A stretch of DNA of 64,000 nucleotides from Bathymodiolus brooksi (GCA_963680875.1 OY804588.1:80748829-80812828), one strand, 5' to 3'; positions 33,601 through 44,979 are shown, numbered from the stretch's first letter. Program-made: numbers and translations. Notes: generated from the sequence alone by a model not told the origin.

Positions 33601-33679
33601 CAAAATTTTGTAATCTTGATCTAGGTCATTAAAAATTAGCAGGGTATAATCACGATTCTGCCTGAATGTAGTTTTCCTG

Positions 33680-33740
33680 GTGATGACGGTTATTTCAGAA
33701 ACGCGTCGTGTACACTGGATTAGATATCTACAAATTTGTT
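33680..33740 (+). mobile_element. Dispersed element, family F end
   Basis: ATTTCAGAAACGCGTCGTGT and TTAGATATCTACA. Confidence 0.65.
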
Positions 33741-34024
33741 AATGCTTACAACTGTAAATAAGGGTAATAACAAAATTACCGAACTCCGAACAATCTTACA
33801 AAGGGAAAGTCAAAACTCATAATTATATAAACAGACAAAATCAGTCAACAACCGGAAAACTGTGAAAACCGTAATGACCCTGACTTGGTACAGGCATTTC
33901 TAAAGAAATGGTGGGTTGAATCAGATTTTAAAGCGCCAAACCTCCCGCTTTCATTACGGCTGTCACTACAACAGTATTTATAACAATACTTGAACAAAAC
34001 AGGTAAAAACCCTTCTGTACTTCT

Positions 34025-34074
34025 TCGATTCACGGCTTCTGATTACCTATTTGGTATCATTTTACTTTTCTTGA
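34025..34074 (-). mobile_element. Dispersed element, family D fragment (reverse)
   Basis: CGATTCACGGCTTCTGATTA and CCTATTTGGTATCATTTTAC match the reversed family D core. It abuts the 68-bp array that follows. Confidence 0.6.
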
Positions 34075-34414
34075 AGATCATAAACGTACTAGGAGTGGCA
34101 CAAAACAAAGGACAAAGTATCTATAATAATGTACGTTGACAAAGATCATAAACGTACTAGGAGTGGCACAAAACAAAGGACAAAGTATCTATAATAATGT
34201 ACGTTGACAAAGATCATAAACGTACTAGGAGTGGCACAAAACAAAGGACAAAGTATCTATAATAATGTACGTTGACAAAGATCATAAACGTACTAGGAGT
34301 GGCACAAAACAAAGGACAAAGTATCTATAATAATGTACGTTGACAAAGATCATAAACGTACTAGGAGTGGCACAAAACAAAGGACAAAGTATCTATAATA
34401 ATGTACGTTGACAA
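34075..34414. repeat. 68-bp tandem array, 5 apparently identical copies
   Basis: Five consecutive 68-bp units start AGATCATAAACGTACTAGGA and end AATAATGTACGTTGACAA. I see no mismatch between them, which suggests very recent amplification (or a collapsed or assembled repeat). Confidence 0.95.
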
Positions 34415-34499
34415 AGATATATAAGCATACACATGCCATTCATGCGTTTGGGAATTAGGACAAGATGGATATCAGGCAGAGAATATGATATGTTACTCC

Positions 34500-34610
34500 G
34501 CTCGTGTCACCATTTTATATTGCTTTATGAGCTGCGCCACGAAATAGCTGAAATATTGCTAATTAAAATAAAGTTGGCCTTAAACACCAATCAATCAATC
34601 AATCAATCTT
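34500..34610 (+). mobile_element. SINE 3' tail fragment
   Basis: GCCACGAAATAGCTGAAATA, TTGGCCTTAAACACC and (AATC)n. Confidence 0.75.
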
Positions 34611-34614
34611 TATG

Positions 34615-34955
34615 AACTTTTTTATTTTACTTTGTTATTTTTTTTTCTACCTTTTTTGTTTCGAGTCCGGGTTGTCTCATTACTTAACTATCTGCTTTGA
34701 CTTCCAAGAATTGTTGGGGGCCATGATTGCAGTACAATAATTGTATACATTTTTGAAACGGAAGCGCAGTGCAACTCAACAACTTAATCTGAATTGTGAT
34801 GTACAACACGAAAAACAATATTATAACGGAATGGGAAGATATATATCCTGACATTTACTCTGGATGTTGATTCTCCATGCTAGTGTTATGATTACTACAG
34901 AAGAACAATATGCATACAAAAACAACACACAATGAAATTAAACAAGAAATATATT
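34615..34955. other. AT-rich sequence, nothing seen
   Basis: No supported features. Confidence 0.5.
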
Positions 34956-34956
34956 G

Positions 34957-35062
34957 TACGACTTCGTGCACACGACACGTGTCTGTCCTCTTTCGTTTAT
35001 TGTATGACTTCGTGCACACGACACGTGTCTGTCCTCTTTCACGATTATTGTACGGCTTCGTG
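34957..35062. repeat. Short tandem repeat, ~39 bp x 2.5
   Basis: ACTTCGTGCACACGACACGT and GTCTGTCCTCTTTC are repeated, then a partial third copy ACGGCTTCGTGC. The CACGACACGTGTC word echoes the family F end. Confidence 0.8.
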
Positions 35063-35390
35063 CTGTCTGATCTTCTGTAATCTTAATCCTATATAAATTA
35101 AGTAGTTTTATGTTTCGCTTGTGTTTTTTCCAGATTGTAATTTCTCCGTCTTGTACCCTGTAGTTGATATTTTACATGCATGTCTTATTTATAATTACTT
35201 GTAAACACGAATTATATTTGAAGTCATGAAAATAGAGAAATCCGCAAATTACCACCCTTTCGTTATTATACTGACCATTTATCTCAGGAATGTGTGTGTA
35301 CAATGTAGTATTTAGTGATGTATTTCGGATCAGTTTTTTAGATAAGAAATACTATGCTATAGAGCTGTATCTCTCACGAGTTTATTTATA

Positions 35391-35577
35391 CAGTGGAACC
35401 TGTCTAATTTGACACACCAAGGGACCAGGGAAACGTGTCGGATTGTACAGGATGTCTGAATACTCAGGTTTTATTTTAGTTTACAGAAATACTTTGGGAG
35501 CATGATTTTTTGTCGGATGTCACAGGATGTCGGAAAGCTCAGGTGTCGGATTGCACAAGTTCTATTGTACATGTTGG
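35391..35577. mobile_element. Short TIR element (MITE), 187 bp, TA-flanked
   Basis: Ends CAGTGGAACCTGTCTAATTT and, inverted, CAATAGAACTTGTGCAATCC, each next to TA. The inner word TGTCGGA(T/A) is repeated four times. Similar in size and ends to the CAGTCAAACCTG group but with a different body. Confidence 0.75.
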
Positions 35578-35689
35578 GTTCAAGTAAGACAATTAGTTTC
35601 TGAGAAAAGCCTGTTATTCATATTCACATACGGTCTTATTTTATACAATGTTCTGTTGTGGCGAATCTTTTATTTAATGAATGGTTAAT

Positions 35690-36235
35690 GAAGGACTACG
35701 TATTAATCATTCAGTCTGTGTATTTTTTAAGATTTATTGTTCCTCCATGGTCCCATTTTAAAACTTTGTACTGCGGTTGCAGTCATCTTGAATTATTTCC
35801 GATCCACACAAAAAATGAAAACTTTGTAAGGGATCCTCCAATGATTATTCACATAGGTTTCGGTCTAATCCAGTTTTCTAGTTTCAGGAAAATCGTTCAT
35901 TCTTTTCCCCATTCAGTCTGTCGTCCATCTTGGATTTTCGATGTACACAAAATACAGGTATTTGGTAGAGAATGTTCCAGTGAACATCGCAGCCAGGTTT
36001 GAAATCAAGTAAATAGTTTTCCTATGATTTCGGACCAACACAAAAGGCAGACATTTCTCAGAGGACCATCCAAGGCTATTTTTTTATTTTCAGTCAAGTT
36101 TGCCGTCTCAGATTTCCATTCCACACAACAACAAAAATGAAAAAATCGTGGCAAAGGGTCATCCAATGCTTATTGTGTACAGCTTAGGATTAATTAAACT
36201 TACAGTTCTGATAAAAAAAAATCATTTATTTGAAC
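35690..36235. repeat. Degenerate ~150-bp tandem repeat
   Basis: About three diverged units with TTTC.GAT(C/T)(C/A)ACACAAAA, (G/A)GG.(C/T)CATCCAA and TTTCAGTCAAGTTTGCCGTC-like words. The 114-codon frame at 35658-36002 follows these repeats and is not credible. Confidence 0.55.
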
Positions 36236-36357
36236 GAACTTACTGGAATAACGAAAATCAGCATATTGTGTAGTGAGAACATTTCTGCTACTGTATGAAC
36301 ACAATTTGGAATATTCTATCTTGGAATATATAATGTTGAGATCTATATTAGAGATTA

Positions 36358-36545
36358 AGTGAGTGATTGTTGTTTAACGCCAACTCAGCAATTTTTCAGC
36401 TATATCAAATTAATTTTCAATGAGATGATGATGAGGTCCGCTTTGTTTTAGACAAATACTCTTAGTTTGACCCGAATGGGACTCGAACCCACGATCTACC
36501 GCACTCGAGGAGAGCACGCTAACCATTACACCACCGATGCCGTTT
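36358..36545 (-). mobile_element. SINE, family B, best head
   Basis: On the minus strand the head reads GGTGTAATGGTTAGCGTGCT (A-box) and GTGGGTTCGAGTCCCATTCG (a canonical GGTTCGANTCC B-box). The body carries CATCATCATCTCATTGAAAA and the tail GCTGAAAAATTGCTGAGTTG, GCGTTAAACAACAATC. It is not a tRNA gene: no paired acceptor stem was found. Confidence 0.88.
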
Positions 36546-36699
36546 GCTAGAGATTGTATCTGTCCCAACTATTACAGTACAGATGAGCAGAAGTACCAAC
36601 AAATGAATATACAAATAATGACCATAAAATTACCTTACTGTCGTACTTGGTCCAAAAGATAATAGAAATATCATAGAAACTGAGGCAACATAAAAACTC

Positions 36700-37240
36700 T
36701 TAACAGTAAACATATATACATGACAGCTCACTTACCTGGCTTGTTACAGTAAACATATATACATGATAGCTCACTTACCTGGCTTGTTACAGTAAACATA
36801 TATACATGACAGCTCACTTACCTGGCTTGTTACAGTAAACATATATACATGATAGCTCACTTACCTGGCTTGTTACAGTAAACATATACATGACAGCTCA
36901 CTTACATTTGTACCTGGCTTGTTACAGTAAACATATATACATGACAGCTCACTTACCTGGCGTGTTACAGTAAACATATATACATGACAGCTCACTTACC
37001 TGGCTTGTTACAGTAAACATATATACATGACAGCTCACTTACCTGGCGTGTTACAGTAAACATATATACATGACAGCTCACTTACCTGGCTTGTTACAGT
37101 AAACATATACATGACAGCTCACTTACATTTGTACCTGGCTTGTTACAGTAAACATATATACATGACAGCTCACTTACCTGGCGTGTTACAGTAAACATAT
37201 ATACATGACAGCTCACTTACCTGGCTTGTTACAGGCACTA
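36700..37240. repeat. 43-bp tandem array carrying 5' splice-donor consensus, 12 copies
   Basis: The unit is ACAGTAAACATATATACATG, A(C/T)AGCTCACTTACCTGGC, TTGTT. Ten of twelve units contain ACTTACCTG, which on the minus strand is CAG|GTAAGT, the full consensus complementary to the U1 snRNA 5' end. Two units (near 36899 and 37119) carry CTTACATTTGTACCTGG instead, and a longer repeat of several units is duplicated. The right flank GGCACTAAAATAAATTGTGG, CAGGGTTAAG links it to family E. Confidence 0.95.
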
Positions 37241-37461
37241 AAATAAATTGTGGCAGGGTTAAGCTAGGTTATAGACCCAACCTAATTGAGTAGTATTTTT
37301 TTTAAGAAGAGTCCATGGAGATTGTGACCTGTATATAGACCATAAAATATCATTACATATATATTATTTCTCAAGACAGTAAGATAAATCTCATTCTATA
37401 TTTAAAATATGTTTATTTAAATTATCACAGATCTGGTCTATTTACTAATAGATTATAGCAC

Positions 37462-38151
37462 GCAGTGAAAGTTTACAATATAATCTGAATACATATGTCT
37501 CTCAGTGAAAGCTTACAATGTAATCTGAATACATATGTCTCTCAGTGAAAGCTTACAATGTAATCTGAATACATAAGTACCTCAGTGAAAGCTTACAATT
37601 TAATCTGAATACATATGTCTCTCAGTGAAAGCTTACAATGTAATCTGAATACATATGTCTCTCAGTGAAAGCTTATAATGTAATCTGAATATATACATGT
37701 ATGTCTCTCAATGAAAGCTTACAATGTAATCTGAATACATATGTCTCTCTGTGAAAGCTTACAATGTAATCTGAATACATATGTCTCTCAGTGAAAGCTT
37801 ACAATGTAATCTGAATACATATGTCTCTCAGTGAAAGCTTACAATGTAATCTGAATACATATGTCTCTCAGTGAAAGCTTACAATGTAATCTGAATACAT
37901 ATGTCTCTCAATGAAAGCTTACAATGTAATCTGAATACATATGTCTCTCAGTGAAAACTTACAATGTAATCTGAATACATATGTCCCTCCGTGAAAGCTT
38001 ACAATGTAATCTGAATACATATGTCTCTCAATGAAAGCTTACAATGTAATCTGAATACACATGTCCCTCAGTGAAAGCTTACAATGTAATCTGAATACAT
38101 ATGTCTCTCAATGAAAGCTTACAATGTAATCTGAATACATATGTCTCTCAG
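37462..38151. repeat. 40-bp tandem array, ~17 copies
   Basis: The unit is CTCAGTGAAAGCTTACAATG, TAATCTGAATACATATGTCT. One unit is lengthened by ATATACATGT near 37690. The array follows the 43-bp array after a 220-bp gap; the sequences are unrelated. Confidence 0.95.
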
Positions 38152-38154
38152 GCA

Positions 38155-40675
38155 CTTTCTTATATATTTAGATTATAACTCATAACTGACAAAAAGTGAA
38201 ATAAACAAAAATAAAGGTTTTATCACTTTATAATCTGATCATTTTTTATAAAAAAAAAATTCCCCTCAAATTTAAGTTTTTTCACCTTCACCTAAAAACG
38301 GAAAAAGATGTATAATTTTGCCAAATATATAAGCACAATAAGTCAGTACTCTATATTAATAAAATCCAAAGTAATATTTAAAATTTAAGTTAACATTTGT
38401 TTTCTTGCGTGTTGCCTTACAAGAATACTGATGATGTTAAAGGAAATAAATATACATGTAGTAGTCAATGATGTTGATCCTGAGATACAAATGTCTTAAA
38501 CAAACGGGTGTCATTTAAAAAAATCAAAAAAAATCACCACAACTACGAAGGAATGTATAATGAAGAAAAATCTAAAATCCAATGTTAACACCACTTAACA
38601 TATATAGTTAGATGCCATTTCAATCAATTTTGGCTGCCATATTTTGAATCTAACTAAATGGTACCATAGGACCCTGATATACTTGTTTACTTCTTCACAT
38701 GTAAATAGCATGCTTTAACAAAATCTAATAGCATTAGAAATAAAAAAAATAATTGTAAAATTATTATTTTTGAGAACGAACACTGATTGACATGGATGGG
38801 AAAAAAATAGTACTATTTTATATCACAGATAAATAATATGTTTCATAAAATACAATATAAATAATTCTGTATATAAAACACATAAAACTGTCAAAAGTGT
38901 AATTAAAAATTATAAAGCACTGGAGTCATATATAACTACATTATATTAACAAATGTCATATCATATTATAGTCTTTAATCCGACAGTCAGCTTTTAATAA
39001 AAATGAAATGTATGAAATAATACATGTATTCATGTATGTATTTTGAGAAAATCGCTCAAAGCCATTGTCTGTCAGCAAGCGTTGTTAAATAAATAAAGAA
39101 TTAAATGAAATAATACATGAAATATTGATACATGCAGTTTAAATGCATTTGTAAATTACAATGAAACAAAACAGTTTTCCTCATAAATCAGACTAAAGTG
39201 AGACTGATTCCTATCTATATTTGGTCATAAATTGAATGTTAACTTTTAATTCCAGGTCTATGTACACCTGGGAGTTCTTTAATTTTGTTTGATTTTTTCG
39301 CCACATCAGATATTTCTCTCCATCAATAGGGAGAATTCCCCTAGACAAGAAATTGATTTGTCTTCAGTCCACAATGAAATCGATTTGTTTTATCATTGAC
39401 AATTATTTAGAAATGAGAATTGATATTGATATCATCCGAAAAATAAATGCATCATTTTTCCATAAAGGAGGAAGTGACATCTTTATTGGGGGAGAGATTA
39501 ATCACACTAGCTAGTCTATTGACATTATACCTAATATTTGAATTTCTCCATAAAAAGTAAATATTTATCATATTTTATCAGTAAAATGTCATAATTATTG
39601 TACATCATGCATAATCTTTTATTGGATACAAATTTTGACATATTTTAAATCATGGTAAATAAAAAAAACCATCTACATTATAAATTCTTTAGTATTTTAG
39701 GTTTGCTTCACATTTCCTCTCAATAATAGAATAAGGGGGAAGGGGGTGACTATGATTTCCCCCTCCCCAGACAATTTTGGACACGTACAATTTTTTATTA
39801 TTCGTCAAGGTTTACCAAAATTTCTAGTTGGAAACTACAGGGTCAGGTCGATTTTTGCATATTCAGCTCAAATAATTTTTTTCTATAAATTTGTTTTTTT
39901 CTTCCATAAAATAATATTAGACCTCCTCTAATAGTACTCAAAATCACACAATTTTATGATATAGTAAAAATTTTTAAAGCAGATGTCAATTTATTTACTT
40001 TCTAAAAAATTACTTTCTTTTCAAAATAAAACTGAAGACCAATGACTTTGATATAACATATGAATGTCATATCAATGATATTTATTCTGACATTTCATAC
40101 ATTGTCTGTTTAATACACAAGCGCTACCATTTATTTGTGTCGATGTAAATTAAATGCAAATGTTTAACCAAATATAATGAAATAGCAATAACGGTCATTC
40201 TCTTGGTGCCTCCGTAATGGTCATAAAAGTAGAAATTACCATTTATATTGGAATACAATCTCATTCCACGATCAGCACCGTCAGGTTTTAAGTGTATTAT
40301 TTTGATACCCACAGGTACCATATATCAACCATATTGGTCACACGTTCATTTCATCTTATTAATAGATATTGTTTCTGTTTGTTTTAATCCTATTTCGTTC
40401 CCGATATTTTATCACGTTTTGCATCATAAATTGAAACATCAAAAAGGTATTAAACAAAAAGCATTGCTATTTTTTTTATAAGTTTTATCTACTCATTTAT
40501 AAAATGTATTGTCTGTCTTCACAGCATGATATATGACGACAAAAAGTCAAAACAGCAAGTGAGTGGGGACACAATAACTGGTTTGTTGTTGACAATTTAT
40601 ATAATGTTAAAAAAAAACAAAAAAAAACACAATTTTACTTCTCATTCTCGTTGCATTCACTTATAAATATATACT
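38155..40675. other. Long AT-rich stretch, no gene or element seen
   Basis: Poly-A/T-rich throughout. Several frames of 60-77 codons (39746, 40124, 40248) show no motif or splice context. Confidence 0.5.
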
Positions 40676-40679
40676 TATT

Positions 40680-40800
40680 ACCAGTGACTTGCGACGGATC
40701 GGTGGTTTTCTCAGGGTACTCCGGTTTCCTCCATCAAAAAAACTGACTGCCACAATATAACTGAAATATTGTTGAAAGTGGCATTAAACACCATAAACAA
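40680..40800 (+). mobile_element. SINE, family A, 5'-truncated
   Basis: CAGTGACTTGCGACGGATCG, GTGGTTTTCTCAGGGTACTC, CGGTTTCCTCCATCA and GAAATATTGTTGAAAGTGGC. Confidence 0.85.
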
Positions 40801-40958
40801 ACTATATAATTGTGATTGAAACAATAACTAATAACGGCCCTATGAAGACAAAAGACAGTAGGAGTATATTAATAAACTATGAAAAAGGAAAATAGAGCTA
40901 TGTAACTGAATGAAAAGTATTAACTTCTACATAATTATAGCCAGTCTGAAACCAAATA

Positions 40959-41133
40959 CAGTCAAACCTGTCTATAAAGGCCACTCAAGGGAACCTGAAA
41001 ATGTGGCCTTTATGATCGCCCTTTATATACAGCTTAAAATTACATGCAGTATTCATTAATGGGAACAATGAGACTGCCCTCTATAGACAGTGATTTGTTA
41101 TATAAAGGTGCCTTTTTAAGGCAGTTTTGACTG
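40959..41133. mobile_element. Short TIR element (MITE), 175 bp, TA-flanked
   Basis: Ends CAGTCAAACCTGTCTATAAA and, inverted, CAGTCAAAACTGCCTTAAAA, each next to TA. Best copy of the group also found at 2108, 30272 and 42075. It encodes nothing; the CAGT ends with a TA target suggest a Tc1/mariner/pogo-type source. Confidence 0.85.
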
Positions 41134-41194
41134 TACAGTATCTATAACTAGTTTTCTCATTAAAGCATCATTTTTTCTTTAAATATATGAGATT

Positions 41195-41580
41195 ATGTAA
41201 GACATAATAGTGTTCTATGTTAAAGTGTCCCTCCGGACAATATTTTATAGAGATTGCGATATGAAATAGTGTCCTAGTATAGGGTTAGGGTTAGGGCAAG
41301 ACGTAATAGTGTCCTATGTTAAAGTGTCCCTCCGGACAATATTTTATAGAGATTGCGATATGAAATAGTGTCCTAGTATAGGGTTAGGGTTAGGGCAAGA
41401 CGTAATAGTGTCCTATGTTAAAGTGTCCCTCCGGACAATATTTTATAGAGATTGCGATATGAAATAGTGTCCTAGTATAGGGTTAGGGTTAGGGCAAGAC
41501 GTAATAGTGTCCTATGTTAAAGTGTCCCCCAGACAATATTTCATACAGATTGCGATATGAAATGTAAAAGTGTCCGGCGG
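41195..41580. repeat. 99-bp tandem array with telomere-like motif, ~4 copies
   Basis: Units start at about 41222, 41321, 41420 and 41519 (period 99). Each has AAAGTGTCCCTCCGGACAAT, TTATAGAGATTGCGATATGA, AATAGTGTCCTAGTATAGGG and, in three copies, GGGTTAGGGTTAGGGCAAGA. The array ends in a small palindrome, AGTGTCCGGCGGACACT. The TTAGGG doublet equals the animal telomere repeat but is only two copies per unit. Confidence 0.95.
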
Positions 41581-41584
41581 ACAC

Positions 41585-42070
41585 TTTGAACTAGAGGACA
41601 CAATTAAATGCTACTATTGCAGCAAAATAAATTAGTTTTGTTACAAACATACAGATCACACACTGTAGTTGATAATGGAAAACTCAATTCTGTAATATGA
41701 CCGCTCATTTTTGTATGTCAGATCCCAGAGATATCTGTTTGATTTTCATTCTTTTACAATATTTCTATAAATATTTCAGTTTTTCCAGAAATTTGAACAT
41801 TTCCGTTAGAAACCTGAATAAAAAATCAATTACAATAATCCCTAAACAATTGTTTCTTTTTTCAAGTAAATATTTAAAATATCGTTCTAACGAGGGAAAA
41901 AAGATGGTGCAATTGTTACCATGAGTACAAATCAGAGTAAACAAACAGTAAATATTTAAATCAATGTGATTGGTTGAAATTTAATGTATATATTATTTAC
42001 ATTTCATTAACTGTAACATGACATCCATTTATCTTTTTTGAAATGATACAAGTCTTCATGATAAAATTTT
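41585..42070. other. AT-rich sequence, nothing seen
   Basis: No supported features; a 75-codon plus frame at 41697 looks random. Confidence 0.5.
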
Positions 42071-42074
42071 AAAT

Positions 42075-42254
42075 TCGGTCAACCCTGTCCAGGCGGTTAC
42101 CTCTATTAAGTAGTCATCTGTATTAAAAGGCCACTTTTGTCTTGTCCTGTCATTAAAAATTTCATATGTATTGAACCTCTTTTAAGAGGTTATCTGTCTT
42201 ATAAGGACATTTTTTCTTTGTCTCAAAGGTGACCTCTTAATACAGGTTTGACTG
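42075..42254. mobile_element. Short TIR element (MITE), CAGTCAAACCTG group
   Basis: CGGTCAACCCTGTCCAGGCG on the left and TACAGGTTTGACTG on the right, followed by TA. The body matches the element at 30272. Confidence 0.75.
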
Positions 42255-42359
42255 TACTTCTAAGATTTGCAGTTGGAGTTTTTTTTTATATTGATGGTAG
42301 AACATCTTTTATGTGACTATTAAAATCATAAAACAAAACACAAATAGGTTAGGCTAGGT

Positions 42360-42472
42360 TATGATGTTAAACACTACTTTCAACAATTTTGAGCTATATC
42401 ATGGAAGTCAGTTTTATTGGTGGAGGAAATCAGAGCATCCAGAGAAAACTTGTCGCAAGTCACTAAAACACA
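42360..42472 (-). mobile_element. SINE, family A, 3' part
   Basis: Reversed tail and central block: GATGTTAAACACTACTTTCA, GTCAGTTTTATTGGTGGAGG. Confidence 0.8.
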
Positions 42473-42699
42473 CATAAACAGTCAACTTCAATAAATGCCC
42501 TTAAATATATATATATATATATATAAATAGTTACAACACTGTATCACATGTACAATAATTTATAAAATGTTTGTCAGCAGTCTTGAAAAATCACCCATTA
42601 TGGGAAATAACATATACAATTAAATATAACAAAATAAAGTTTATCACAGATAAGAAATTTAAAAACAACTCCTATATTCAACAACTAAGATAGATTTTA

Positions 42700-42795
42700 C
42701 ATATAAAATGTCTTCAAAATGGCTGCCATTCGGCCATCTTGAATATAGAAAAAATCTTCAAAATGGCTGCCATTCGGCCATCTTGAATATAGAAA
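42700..42795. repeat. 44-bp direct duplication
   Basis: TTCAAAATGGCTGCCATTCG, GCCATCTTGAATATAGAAAA is present twice in tandem. Confidence 0.9.
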
Positions 42796-42799
42796 AAAA

Positions 42800-43227
42800 A
42801 TACTTTGCATGCACCAGCTCCTTCATAATGCACTACTTCTCCACACAAAAAATGAACTTGTGATCTTAAAATGTGGTAACATAATATCTGATGGTGAGAT
42901 GGACGGACAGATAGACAGATGGACAGACAGACATACAGACTGAGTGCAATCTTAAAGTCCTTATATAGGAACTGTAGGGGACTAATAATGTTTTGATCTA
43001 TAAATAAGGTATTAAAATAAAAATAGTATCATAAAATCAAACTAACATGAATATTCTGTAATAAAAAAATGCATTTTCATTCTATGGTTTTATCAACTCT
43101 TGTTAATTACAATATCTCTGTGTTCACACATAAATCAATAACAACTATTGTTTTATCATTATAACATGTATAATAATCTCTTAAATAAAACAACAAAAAA
43201 CTTTCCACATCTTAGTTTTGTATGTTT
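42800..43227 (-). other. Probable 3' UTR or downstream flank of the gene ending at 43228
   Basis: AT-rich, downstream of the stop codon on the minus strand. A short (GACA)n block is at 42897-42935. No convincing AATAAA poly(A) signal was found on the minus strand here. Confidence 0.35.
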
Positions 43228-44525
43228 CTACTCATTTGTTTTCTGTTCTGCTGCATTTTCTTTTTGAGACAATTTGTCTAGTTCTTCTTGTAGTTCCTGT
43301 TTAAATCCATTATGGTCGCCACCATTCTCAGTCATTTCCTGTTCCTGTCTGCCAGTATCCTGATTTTGATCATCTTGATTTTGATCCTGATCCTGATCAT
43401 TTCCTGTTTGATCCATAAATTTTAAGTCATCCATTTTGAGTTTATTTTCAGGAATGGTTGAGGTTGGAGATGTGTTTGCTCCAATTGATGGTGTAACTCC
43501 GGCAGAATCCATGTTGGATTGAGAATCGGGATCGTTTGTGGGTTCTCCTTCTGATGTTGTCTGTACAGACAGTACTGCATCTCGTGTGTTCACTGTTTGA
43601 TTGTCATTATGCTCACTACTTTCATATTCTTCGGTTAATGGTCGTTCCACAATTTCAGTCATGTGATTATTTCCTTTCAAAGATCGTAAATTCTGAATCT
43701 GAACTTCCTCCTGGCTAGTAGCAGGGATGTCTATATTTATAAACGTATCCGTTGTTCGGTGATTTTTCGGTTTTGTTCTTTCTGTCGGTTGACCTAATGG
43801 AGGAACTTCAACCACTAAGGTTCTAACATACACATCTTCATGTTCTTCGTCTTTTTCTTCCATTAATGGTGTCATTGATGATTCCCTAGAAATCAAATCC
43901 CTTTTTCTACCAGATTTTGGTTCGTCTTGTCTTTTATCTTTTCCTTCTGGTGAAGGAGGAGGAGGTCCAGGGGATTCCCCTTTTCCAGATGCATTTCGAC
44001 TTCCAAGTGATGTTCCGCTACCAAGATCTGACCTAATTGTGGAATTCGCTGTTGGTAAACTTCTTGAAGATGGATCCCCGACTGCAAGTCTGGAGTCCAT
44101 ATTGGGATTTGTTGAATGAGTATATTGACTGCTTTCATGGAGGCCTATATTAGTGCCTGACGGAGTTAAATCAAAGTCTGCTTCGTTAACTGCAGGCCAT
44201 GGTTCAGGTGTCGACACTGTCGATGGATCCTTCCTAGAGACTTGAGGTCGAAGTTCAAGATCACTATTTTCTCTAGCGATTGTATTATAGGTTGATTTGT
44301 TTGTTCGTACAGTATTCCCTGATGTGGGATTAGGTGTCTCGGATGGTTCCATGGGTGTTGTAACACTGGACTTTGCTCCATCATTATCTGGGTCAGGAGT
44401 TGAAGGAGGAGCAGGAACTTCTGGCACATCCTGGGAAAATCGTACACTTCTTCCCCCTCTAGATACAGGGTGTGGCATATCCTTACTATCCTCATGTTGT
44501 GCCTCCTTGATTGTATCAAGACCTC
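43228..44525 (-). CDS. Unrecognised disordered protein, terminal exon
   Basis: Last exon of a split gene, 1298 nt, encoding 431 residues and a TAG stop at 43228-43230. It starts after a TATTTCAG acceptor in phase 1, which fits the exon at 49579-49831. The product is rich in Ser, Thr, Pro, Asp and Gln. An early RGGRSVRFSQDVPEVPAPPS holds RSVRF, which fits the RVxF-type docking motif for protein phosphatase 1 (inference). Then come Pro/Ser/Thr-rich stretches, a PGPPPPSPEGKDKR segment, a basic SGRKRDLISRESS segment and an acidic EEKDEEHEDVYV. It closes with a DQDQDQNQDDQNQD run and a charged, possibly coiled-coil tail (FKQELQEELDKLSQKENAAE). No folded domain or membrane segment is visible. It could be a scaffold or the cytoplasmic tail of a larger protein whose start is outside the window. 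The open frame extends upstream into the intron; those residues are not coding. Confidence 0.82.
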
Positions 44526-44744
44526 CTGAAATATAAATATCATATGTAGCTATATAAGAATACCTATCAGTGTACATGAGTTTCTCAATTAACTCACCAA
44601 ATTTACAAGAGAATGCTATTGTGACCTATATAATGGACTTATGTTATCATATTTAACATTTTGAACCTCTCTGGTGTCTGCTACATCATAAAACTATTAT
44701 GTTGTTCGGCATCTGAAGATTTTATTGGCATGTTGCTGATAAGT

Positions 44745-44885
44745 CATTTGAAACCCCATATAGCATGGTCTCTTTTTTTGTGTGTGCAATGATATGATGT
44801 GAGAGGGGTTCTTTGTGTAGTTGATATTAGTGTAATTGTTGACCATCACTGTTTAAATTTTCTTTTAATACAATAAAAGTTACTC
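44745..44885 (+). mobile_element. Dispersed element, family E fragment
   Basis: GATGTGAGAGGGGTTCTTTG, GTTGACCATCACTGTTTAAA and TTTTCTTTTAAT match the 3.6-kb and 14.1-kb copies. It lies in the last intron of the minus-strand gene. Confidence 0.65.
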
Positions 44886-44979
44886 AGAAATACATGTAAT
44901 AGGGGTTTTGCTTAACTTGTTTTTGTTACTTATATAAATATGAATATTTCACGACAATAATAAGAAGAGTTTGAAGAAA

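Noticed and set aside
36474..36545. A tRNA gene (canonical A- and B-boxes)
   Set aside because: No pairing acceptor stem, and the sequence continues into a SINE body and tail seen at four other loci.
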